DNA of 5,727 nucleotides, taken from NCBI GenBank assembly GCA_030635465.1, contig DAOVYU010000095.1, forward strand, positions 1 through 5,727, read 5' to 3'. The translations under genes and the position numbers were made by a program. The notes beneath the pieces were generated by a model. It had not been told where the DNA came from. It saw only the letters and a program-made list of their open reading frames with translations, and made no database searches. Numbering within the stretch: position 1 is the first letter of the stretch; each line of letters starts with the position of its first letter. Positions 1 to 5,727 of this stretch are shown here, piece after piece. Source of the DNA: Bacteroidales bacterium (GTDB taxonomy: Bacteria > Bacteroidota > Bacteroidia > Bacteroidales > JAADJA01).

Positions 1-1874
1 ATCATTTTTCATTGTGGTTGATGGCAAGGGGTGAGATACAGGCTGCGAAAATTCTTCATCCAAAAAAAGCAAGTGATTTTAAAGAGCCCGAATCTATCAG
101 GGAATACTTGATTAATATAATCCAGAAATTCAGAGACGAGCAGAACCAGGGTAAAGTGGTACCTTTTGAAAAAACAGCTATTTTGGATGAAGCCAATATT
201 GTAACCTTGTCAGAGGGGGCAATGGGTGGAAAAGGCAGGGGGCTTGCATTTATTAATTCCCTTATTTATAATTTTGATTTTTCCAATTATGTACAGGGTA
301 TTAATATCAGGGCACCCAAAACTTCTTTTATCGGAACAGATGAATTTGAATATTTTTTCGACAGGAATAATTTACATTATGTTAAAACCGAAGAAATACC
401 TTACGAGCAGATTAAAAAACTTTTCCTCAAAGCGCAACTAACCCCTACACTAATCAGCAGGCTAAAATCACTTCTTAAAATGATAAAAAGACCTCTCGCT
501 ATAAGGTCATCAGGCTTGTTTGAAGATAGTTTAATGCAACCGTTTGCAGGGATTTTTGAAACTTACCTGCTTCCCAACAACCATCCCGATCCGAATGTAA
601 GATTAAAACAAGTAATGGATGCCATTAAATTGGTATATGCTTCTGTTTATTCTGATGTTGCCCGTGGTTATATTAAGGCAGTGAATTATAAAATTGAAGA
701 AGAAAAAATGGCCGTAATAATTCAGGAAGTTGTTGGAAATGAATATGAAACTGTATTTTACCCTCATATAAGTGGTGTGGCACAATCTTATAATTATTAC
801 CCCTTTGCCCATCAAAAACCTGAAGAAGGATTTGCGGTTGCAGCGGTAGGCCTCGGAAAGAGCGTTGTTGAAGGAGAAAGAGCATACAGATTTTCGCCAA
901 AATACCCTACTACCGCGATCATTAGCACAAAAGATCAGGTACAAAATTCTCAGGTGCAGTTTTATGCGGTTAACTTAAAAAATCAAGATCCCGACCTCAT
1001 GGAAGGAGACACTGCTGGCCTTTGTAAACTCGATATTTATGACGCTGAAAAACACGGTACCCTTAAACATTGTGCATCTGTTTATGATATTAATAACAAT
1101 ACTATTTCACCAGGAACTGATAAACCAGGTCCACGGGTAATAAATTTTGCTAATGTTCTAAAATATAAGTATGCACCAATGGCGGAAACAATTGAAGTTG
1201 TACTCGATATTGTAAAAGAAGCAATGGGTTGTCCGGTTGAAATTGAGTTTGCTATTGATCTGAATAAAGATAAGGATTATAAGGCCTCATTTTATCTTCT
1301 ACAGATTAAGCCTATGATTGGAGGTGCACAGGATTATGAAGTGGATATGGATAAGATCAAAAAAGAAGATATTATATTGTATGCAGAAAAAGGTATGGGT
1401 AACGGATTAATTAAAAATATAGAAGATGTAATTTACATAGACAATGCAAAATTTGACAAATCCAAAACTGAATTGATGGTGAAAGAAATAAAAACGTTGA
1501 ATGAGCAAATGGTTAAGGATGGAAAGGAGTATATTTTGATAGGGCCAGGAAGATGGGGTACGCGCGACCGTTGGATTGGGATACCGGTAGACTGGCCACA
1601 GATTTCAAATGCCAAAGTGATTGTCGAAACAAGTTTGGAAGGATATCCGCTGGATGCCTCTTCCGGATCACATTTTTTCCATAATGTTACTTCTGCTAAT
1701 GTTGGTTATTTTTCAGTTCAACCTGAAAAATCAGGAAGCTACATTAGCTATGATAAATTGGAAGAGCAGGAATTAATTGAACATTCCAAATATTTCAAGC
1801 ATGTCCATTTCAAAAAACCATTAAAAGTTAGAATGGATGGGAAGAAAAGGATTTCAGTGATTACAACTAATTAA
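1..1874 (+). CDS. PEP/pyruvate-binding (PPDK_N-type ATP-grasp) protein, 5'-partial
   Basis: The frame is open from the window edge (first full codon at 3), so this is the C-terminal part of a longer protein; the TTG at 12 is not a credible start. Numbering from that TTG as residue 1, the hallmarks of the nucleotide-binding domain of pyruvate phosphate dikinase/PEP synthase occur in order: glycine-rich EGAMGGKGRG (68-77), IRSSGLFEDS (164-173), FAGIFETYL (178-186), SGV (254-256), VGLGKSVVEG (279-288), VEIEFAID (409-416) and FYLLQIKPM (427-435). After this, canonical enzymes carry a phosphohistidine domain and a PEP-binding barrel. Here there are only about 185 residues, with a distinctive GPGRWGTRDR...GIPVDWPQIS segment (511-532), then a stop. 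Related Bacteroidota proteins, as I recall them, are near 1000 residues with an N-terminal receiver-like domain; that part would lie outside the window. Full PEP synthase activity is therefore doubtful, and an ATP-dependent phosphotransfer or sensory role is possible. No clear terminator follows. Confidence 0.85.
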   Translation, partial: HFSLWLMARGEIQAAKILHPKKASDFKEPESIREYLINIIQKFRDEQNQGKVVPFEKTAILDEANIVTLSEGAMGGKGRGLAFINSLIYNFDFSNYVQGINIRAPKTSFIGTDEFEYFFDRNNLHYVKTEEIPYEQIKKLFLKAQLTPTLISRLKSLLKMIKRPLAIRSSGLFEDSLMQPFAGIFETYLLPNNHPDPNVRLKQVMDAIKLVYASVYSDVARGYIKAVNYKIEEEKMAVIIQEVVGNEYETVFYPHISGVAQSYNYYPFAHQKPEEGFAVAAVGLGKSVVEGERAYRFSPKYPTTAIISTKDQVQNSQVQFYAVNLKNQDPDLMEGDTAGLCKLDIYDAEKHGTLKHCASVYDINNNTISPGTDKPGPRVINFANVLKYKYAPMAETIEVVLDIVKEAMGCPVEIEFAIDLNKDKDYKASFYLLQIKPMIGGAQDYEVDMDKIKKEDIILYAEKGMGNGLIKNIEDVIYIDNAKFDKSKTELMVKEIKTLNEQMVKDGKEYILIGPGRWGTRDRWIGIPVDWPQISNAKVIVETSLEGYPLDASSGSHFFHNVTSANVGYFSVQPEKSGSYISYDKLEEQELIEHSKYFKHVHFKKPLKVRMDGKKRISVITTN

Positions 1875-2009
1875 TAATGTAAGCACCATGTTTTATTTAT
1901 CTGTTTCCACTTACTCCATGTATGCAATACGAATTTACCTTCATTACATTGAAGCTTAGGTTATAATTAATCCGGATTTATACCAGGCGGATAAAAAAAA
2001 ATCTTCAGT

Positions 2010-2040
2010 ATGCAACCATTTCAAGATAATTTCCCCCTTT
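2010..2040 (+). promoter_or_regulatory. Putative ECF-type promoter of the sigma/anti-sigma operon
   Basis: ATGCAACCATTT (2010-2021) is followed after 12 bases by CCCCTTT (2034-2040). The AAC core fits the -35 element of many ECF sigma promoters, and the second block lies 16 bases after AACC, a normal place for a -10 element. The same two blocks with the same spacing recur at 4068-4098 before the next transcription unit. An A-tract at about 1993-2000 lies just upstream and could act as an UP-like element. Transcription would start near 2047, about 25 bases before the first possible sigma start codon. Motif and spacing are seen directly; promoter function and recognition by the adjacent sigma factor are inferred. 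Confidence 0.55.
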
Positions 2041-2071
2041 CTTAATATGATATCATGAACATTTTAATTAA

Positions 2072-2632
2072 TTGAATTACACTGATGGGAATATAACTTT
2101 ACAATTGGTGCATACTGAAGAAGAATTAATTAGCGGTTGTATCAATAACGACCGAAGATTACAAAAGGCATTATACAAGAAATATTGTAATGCCATGTAC
2201 TCTTCGGCCTACCGTATTCTTAACGATATTGAGCTTGCAAATGATGCATTGCAAGAGGCATTTATCCAGGTTTTCAGGGATATAAAAAAGTTTAGGGGCG
2301 ACTCTACACTTGGGGCTTGGATCAAGACAATTGTGATCCGGTCAGCTATTCGTTTATTAAAAAAAGATGATCTGTTTGTTCCGCTTAATGAGTTTTTACA
2401 CGATAGAAGTGTTGAAATTCCAAACTCCCTGGATGGTGAATATCTTGAAGAAGCAATTTTAAGGCTGCCTGATGGTTTCAGGACAGTGTTTTTGTTAATT
2501 GAGGTGGAAGGTTATGCCCATAAAGAAGTGGCTAAAATGTTAGATATATCGGAGGGTACCTCAAAATCTCAATTGTTTCATGCAAAAAATAAATTACGCG
2601 AAAAAATCAACGGACTAAGGTTTTCGATGTAA
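2072..2632 (+). CDS. ECF-family RNA polymerase sigma factor
   Basis: Directs RNA polymerase core to a small set of promoters. Numbered from TTG 2072 (186 residues, normal for ECF factors), the sigma-2 domain spans about 30-98: LQKALYKKY (30-38), then ELANDALQEAFIQVFRDIKKF (54-74; region 2.2, core binding), then LGAWIKTIVIRSAIRLLKK (80-98; regions 2.3/2.4, melting and -10 contact). After a short linker, sigma-4 spans about 124-180, with LEEAILRLP and a helix-turn-helix in GYAHKEVAKMLDIS...SKSQLFHAKNKLREKI, which would read the -35 element. There is no sigma-1.1 or sigma-3 domain. The start is uncertain: the frame is closed by TAA at 2069-2071, and the first in-frame ATG (residue 42) lies inside sigma-2, so the start must be non-ATG. 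Candidates are TTG 2072, TTG 2105 and GTG 2108; the last two would begin just before the conserved TEEELISGC. The outer limit is given here. The TAA overlaps the ATG of the next gene, implying co-translation with its likely anti-sigma partner. Confidence 0.9.
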   Translation: MNYTDGNITLQLVHTEEELISGCINNDRRLQKALYKKYCNAMYSSAYRILNDIELANDALQEAFIQVFRDIKKFRGDSTLGAWIKTIVIRSAIRLLKKDDLFVPLNEFLHDRSVEIPNSLDGEYLEEAILRLPDGFRTVFLLIEVEGYAHKEVAKMLDISEGTSKSQLFHAKNKLREKINGLRFSM

Positions 2633-4062
2633 TGGAAATGGATAACAACGATAAACATATCAATAGCAAAAACTTGCCTCAACATGAGCCCAATCCTGAT
2701 TTGTGGGAAAATATTGAGCAAGGCCTGGATAAATTGGAAGCTGTCGATAAATTCAAAAAATCGTTAAGTGTTTTGCCTGTTCATGAACCTGCTTCCCAAT
2801 TATGGGATAATATTGAAGTTAAGTTGGAAGACGAAAAACCACTTGTTTTCTATAGTCTATTGAAGAGAGTAGCTATTATAATTGTGGCTTTGCTGTTATT
2901 GTTAGTACCGATTTATTTTTTCTTAAATAATAATGTTGACAAAACAAATATAAATGAATCCCCGGCAGCAAAAAAGGAAACAAGGATAGAACCTGATAAA
3001 TTAAAAAATGTTGAGGATTTCCCGGCTCCAATAGAAAGAGAACCAAAAGCGCCCGTTGACAATCCAACGGAAATTTCCGAAACAGAAATAATTGTATCGC
3101 CGAAAGAACCGGAAGAAAATAATATAAGCCCGGTACTTGTCATTCATGAAGAAAAGGCAGCAAACGATGTGGGTTTTATTCCGGAAACAGAGAATGTTGA
3201 AAATAATAACACCTCAGCATCTGATATTAATGAAACCAGCGTTGTGTTTGCCCGTTTGACCTTTCTTAATTTTAAGCCACAATTAGAATATTGGTATTCA
3301 CCTAGCTTTAATTCACAAATCCCTTTGAGGAATGATATTCCTGCAAAAGCTGAATTGGTTCCAATGAAATTCTATACAGGCATTCATTATACACCCGGTT
3401 TAGTTTACACGAATGTTGGAAATGAACCTACACAAAAAGAACACACTTTGGGGGTTGATATTGGATATAAATTCAATGGGGTTTTTGTTGAAACCGGCAT
3501 TGGGCTAAACTTTACAAAACAAGATGCTACTTACGAAATCGATTATCTGCAAAACGAATTGATTAACACATACACAAAGGTCGATTCGATTATTTATGAA
3601 ATTGATACCATCCATGCTGAACTTAAAAAGAATTATGTAACATCGGATGTAGATGTTTATGACTCTATCAATTATGCCGAAAATACAAAAACTACAAATC
3701 AGTTTACATACCTCCGGATACCACTATTGATAGGCTATAAATTTGATTTCAGGAAAATTTCCATTTTTGTTAAAGGGGGGGCTTTGTTTTCAGTTTTGTT
3801 AAAAGGAGATGAGTCGATACCAACTGTTGATGGTAAGGAAATAACCATCACAAATGTTGACCGTTTATCTCCATATATGATTACAACAAAATGGCAGGCT
3901 ATGGTAAGTGCTGGTGTTGCTGTTCCCTTGAATAAATTATTGATATTTGCCGTGGAGCCTCAATTCAGGTATTTATTATCAACCTATTCAGATCAAAACC
4001 TCCAATACGATAAAAGGCCTTATTCTATTGGTGTAAAGGTAGGTTTGTTAATTAATTTTTAA
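2632..4062 (+). CDS. Putative dual-membrane-spanning anti-sigma factor with outer-membrane beta-barrel
   Basis: A 476-residue protein in four parts. (a) Residues 1-75: polar, cytoplasmic, with a duplicated motif LPQHEPNPDLWENIE (15-29) and LPVHEPASQLWDNIE (48-62); I see no zinc-binding His/Cys cluster. (b) About 76-98: a single hydrophobic helix preceded by Lys-Arg (78-79), predicting N-inside insertion in the inner membrane. (c) About 99-205: a Pro/Glu/Asn-rich, low-complexity linker, long enough to cross the periplasm. (d) About 245-476: amphipathic strands resembling the Bacteroidota outer-membrane beta-barrel families, with YTGIHYTPGLVYT, HTLGVDIGYKF, FTYLRIPLLIGYKF, ISIFVKGGALFS and a terminal strand YSIGVKVGLLINF ending in the Phe typical of barrel C-termini. 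A polar insert at 298-356 is probably a surface loop. The gene overlaps the sigma stop codon (TAATG); Met3 (2638) is an alternative start. Location and architecture indicate that it holds the sigma factor and releases it on an outer-membrane cue. This matches, from memory, the Dma family reported in Bacteroides thetaiotaomicron. The alternative is a plain barrel protein with an unusual N-terminal extension. Confidence 0.82.
   Translation: MEMDNNDKHINSKNLPQHEPNPDLWENIEQGLDKLEAVDKFKKSLSVLPVHEPASQLWDNIEVKLEDEKPLVFYSLLKRVAIIIVALLLLLVPIYFFLNNNVDKTNINESPAAKKETRIEPDKLKNVEDFPAPIEREPKAPVDNPTEISETEIIVSPKEPEENNISPVLVIHEEKAANDVGFIPETENVENNNTSASDINETSVVFARLTFLNFKPQLEYWYSPSFNSQIPLRNDIPAKAELVPMKFYTGIHYTPGLVYTNVGNEPTQKEHTLGVDIGYKFNGVFVETGIGLNFTKQDATYEIDYLQNELINTYTKVDSIIYEIDTIHAELKKNYVTSDVDVYDSINYAENTKTTNQFTYLRIPLLIGYKFDFRKISIFVKGGALFSVLLKGDESIPTVDGKEITITNVDRLSPYMITTKWQAMVSAGVAVPLNKLLIFAVEPQFRYLLSTYSDQNLQYDKRPYSIGVKVGLLINF
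2674..2817 (+). repeat. Duplicated HEPxxxLWxxIE motif in the anti-sigma domain
   Basis: Two copies of the pattern LPxHEPxxxLWxNIE lie 33 residues apart, at 2674-2718 and 2773-2817, each followed within a few residues by K-L-E. The DNA is more diverged than the peptide, so this is an old internal duplication kept by selection on the protein. Both copies lie before the transmembrane helix, on the predicted cytoplasmic side, so they are the best candidates for the sigma-binding surface. That function is inferred. Confidence 0.75.
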
Positions 4063-4067
4063 AATAA

Positions 4068-4098
4068 ATGCAACCATTTAATAAACCATAACCCCTTT
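4068..4098 (+). promoter_or_regulatory. Putative ECF-type promoter of the secreted protein gene
   Basis: Second copy of ATGCAACCATTT (4068-4079), N12, CCCCTTT (4092-4098), followed by TATATAA-like sequence. It starts six bases after the stop of the barrel/anti-sigma gene and 111 bases before the ATG at 4179. A start site near 4105 would leave an AT-rich leader of about 70 bases with no clear ribosome-binding site. The match with 2010-2040 in both blocks and spacing suggests that the same sigma factor reads both. The -35 block also sits in a small AT-rich inverted repeat (4065-4070 with 4075-4080), which the first copy does not share. Confidence 0.55.
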
Positions 4099-4178
4099 TA
4101 TATAACAACTAATTGCAATTGGACTTTATCATAAACATTGTATTAACAAATTTATTAATAAAATAAAATTCTATTATT

Positions 4179-5727
4179 ATGAGATATTATACAAATTTTG
4201 GATTAGCACTTATGGTAGTGTTATTATCTACCGCTATTTTATTTGCTCAATCATCAGTTAATGATATTTGCCCAAAACCCCCAAATGTAGAGATACCGCA
4301 ATCGGATGCCATGTTCGATGTGCAGTTTGACTTTCCCGTTGGGGTTGGTGGAGGAGAGGGCGGAATTGAAACAGATGGCAATTATATTTATACCTCCATG
4401 TGGAATGGCGCAGGCGAATTCCAGAAATACTCAATTGACGGTACCTGGCTTGAAACCTTCACCGTACCAGGTTCTGATGGATGCAGGGACCTTGCATATA
4501 ACGGAACTTATTTTTATGGCAGTGCTTCATCTACAACTGTATTCGAAATGGATTTCTCAACTGCAAGCATGATAAGTACCTTTACTGCACCAACTGACTG
4601 TAGGGGGTTGGCTTACAACGAAGATGAGGATGTGTTTTATGCAAATAATTGGAGTAATGACATCGTTAAGTTCAATATAGAAGGTGTAATGCTTGGTAGT
4701 TTTGCAGTTGGACCTGTAGGAGGTGGTTATTATGGTCTTGCTTACCAAAGCCCAGCCTTATCCGGTGAAGAACCCTTCCTTTGGGGATATGCCCAGATAG
4801 GAGCTACCAATAACGAACTGGTCCAGATTTCACTTCCTGACGGAACAGAAACAGGCCTCTATTTTGACGTGTCGACAGTAGCAAACACAGGAGGCAGTCT
4901 TGCCGGTGGCCTGGCCATTCATGAAGGCCTTGTTGCTGGATCTAACACCATCCTTGGTACTGCGCAGAACATAAATATCTGGGGACTTGAGCTTGTTAAT
5001 ACAGCGCTAATGCCACCAATTGAAAATTTAGAAGCAACAGTGGTTGAAGATGACGTAAACTTAACATGGGATGCCCCGGGTGGGGAAAAGGCACTTTTGG
5101 GATATAATGTTTACCGTGATGGAAATTTACTTGCCTACGTCACTGAAACTGAATATTTAGATTCAGGCCTCGCTCCGGGATTTTATGAATATTGCGTTAC
5201 AGCAGTTTATGACGATGGTGAATCTCTCCCGCTTTGTGTAACTGCAGAAATTGGAGGAGCACCACCATCATATATTGAAGATTTTGAAACCGGTGATTTT
5301 ACTAAATTCAACTGGGGATTTGAAGGCGATGCAGATTGGATAATAGATCCTTCCACACCTTACGAAGGATTGTTTTCAGCGAGATCAGGAGAAATTGGTA
5401 ATAGTGGATTTGAGAATACTACTTTAAAGATCACTTTAAACCTTGACGCGCCTGGTGTAATCAGTTTTTACAAAAAAGTTTCCTGCGAGTTAGGATTTGA
5501 CTATTTTGCATTTTGGATTGACAACGAAGTGATTGATTATTGGACCGGTGAAGAGGATTGGTCATTTGAGCAATTTGATGTACCTGAAGGTTTACATACT
5601 TTTAAATGGACATACCAAAAGGATTTCGACCTGAGTGTTGGTGAAGATGCTGCCTGGTTAGATAATATTGTATTTCCCGGGGCCGCAATAAACCTTAATC
5701 CCATTGAAAACTTAGAAGCAACAGTTG
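4179..5727 (+). CDS. Secreted beta-propeller / FN3 / choice-of-anchor-J protein, 3'-partial
   Basis: An uninterrupted frame of 516 codons opens at ATG 4179 and runs off the window end. A basic residue and hydrophobic stretch (1-23) ending LFA-Q form a Sec signal peptide, which fixes the start. Residues about 45-275 look like a beta-propeller: repeats with CRDLAYN (102-108), CRGLAYN (141-147) and GLAY (186-189), each followed by a Y/F-rich strand and then strands such as TVFEMDF, DIVKFNI and ELVQISL. Residues about 279-357 form an FN3 domain (PPIENLEATV, LTWDAP, GYNVYRDG, YEYCVTAVYDDGES; Cys339 and Cys353 could pair). Residues 365-500 resemble a MAM-like/choice-of-anchor-J domain (YIEDFETGDF...W, then AWLDNIVFP). 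A second FN3 begins at 508 with the same PIENLEATV. No catalytic motif is visible; an adhesive or binding role at the cell surface is likely. A type IX sorting domain would be expected at the unseen C-terminus. It lies just downstream of the sigma/anti-sigma pair with its own copy of the promoter motif, so it is a probable regulon member. Confidence 0.85.
   Translation, partial: MRYYTNFGLALMVVLLSTAILFAQSSVNDICPKPPNVEIPQSDAMFDVQFDFPVGVGGGEGGIETDGNYIYTSMWNGAGEFQKYSIDGTWLETFTVPGSDGCRDLAYNGTYFYGSASSTTVFEMDFSTASMISTFTAPTDCRGLAYNEDEDVFYANNWSNDIVKFNIEGVMLGSFAVGPVGGGYYGLAYQSPALSGEEPFLWGYAQIGATNNELVQISLPDGTETGLYFDVSTVANTGGSLAGGLAIHEGLVAGSNTILGTAQNINIWGLELVNTALMPPIENLEATVVEDDVNLTWDAPGGEKALLGYNVYRDGNLLAYVTETEYLDSGLAPGFYEYCVTAVYDDGESLPLCVTAEIGGAPPSYIEDFETGDFTKFNWGFEGDADWIIDPSTPYEGLFSARSGEIGNSGFENTTLKITLNLDAPGVISFYKKVSCELGFDYFAFWIDNEVIDYWTGEEDWSFEQFDVPEGLHTFKWTYQKDFDLSVGEDAAWLDNIVFPGAAINLNPIENLEATV
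5016..5727 (+). repeat. FN3-start repeat bracketing one FN3 + anchor-J module
   Basis: The 28 bases at 5016-5043 recur at 5700-5727, encoding PIENLEATV both times. They differ at only three positions, all synonymous third bases (CCA/CCC, AAT/AAC, GTG/GTT). The 684-base period (228 codons) covers one FN3 domain plus one choice-of-anchor-J domain. This suggests tandem duplication of a two-domain module, with further copies possible beyond the window end. Confidence 0.7.

Noticed and set aside
534..545. Near copy of the -35 block, ATGCAACCGTTT
   Set aside because: It lies inside the PEP/pyruvate-binding gene, encoding Met-Gln-Pro-Phe of a conserved motif, and has no CCCCTTT block at the right spacing.
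603..944. Reverse-strand open frame of 113 codons
   Set aside because: It lies entirely opposite the conserved PPDK_N coding sequence, and its product is low-complexity with no recognisable domain.
1875..2009. Search for a terminator or housekeeping promoter (TTTG / TAnnTTTG type) after the first gene
   Set aside because: No GC-rich hairpin with a T-run and no convincing TAnnTTTG element could be found. The same holds for 4099-4178.
4065..4080. Small hairpin TAAATG-CAAC-CATTTA after the barrel gene, as a terminator
   Set aside because: The stem is only 6 bp and AT-rich, with no T-run. It is an incidental feature of the promoter-like block and is not shared by the copy at 2010.
4306..4572. 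Forward open frame of 88 codons in another frame
   Set aside because: It is a shadow of the 516-codon frame from 4179, which has a signal peptide and recognisable domains through this stretch.
4557..4748. Reverse-strand open frame of 63 codons
   Set aside because: It is opposite the propeller-like coding region, with no domain, and is explained by chance in AT-rich sequence.

Overview
The window most likely comes from a member of the Bacteroidota. The evidence is an AT-rich sequence, AT-rich leaders without clear Shine-Dalgarno sites, an ECF sigma factor paired with an outer-membrane beta-barrel protein, a PEP-synthase-like protein of a type I associate with this phylum, and a secreted FN3/choice-of-anchor-J protein of the kind often handled by type IX secretion. 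Genus cannot be told. I see no RNA genes, mobile elements or CRISPR arrays.

Layout: (1) 1-1874, the 3' part of a PEP/pyruvate-binding (PPDK_N-type ATP-grasp) protein whose start lies upstream of the window. (2) 1875-2071, an intergenic region ending in a putative ECF-type promoter. (3) 2072-2632, an ECF sigma-70 family sigma factor, whose TAA overlaps the ATG of (4) 2632-4062, a 476-residue protein with a cytoplasmic anti-sigma-like N-terminus, one transmembrane helix, a long Pro/Glu-rich periplasmic linker and a C-terminal outer-membrane beta-barrel. (5) 4063-4178, a second intergenic region with a second copy of the promoter motif. (6) 4179-5727, an open frame running off the window end that encodes a secreted protein: signal peptide, beta-propeller-like region, FN3 domain, MAM-like/choice-of-anchor-J domain and the start of another FN3 domain.

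The main result is a coherent candidate signalling system. The membrane protein looks like a dual-membrane-spanning anti-sigma factor: its barrel would sit in the outer membrane, while its N-terminus could hold the sigma factor at the inner membrane. Both intergenic regions carry ATGCAACCATTT-N12-CCCCTTT with identical spacing, one copy before the sigma operon and one before the secreted protein gene. The simplest model is an autoregulated sigma factor that also drives its neighbour, a cell-surface or secreted protein, in response to a signal at the outer membrane. The architecture and motif are read from the sequence; the regulatory wiring is inference.
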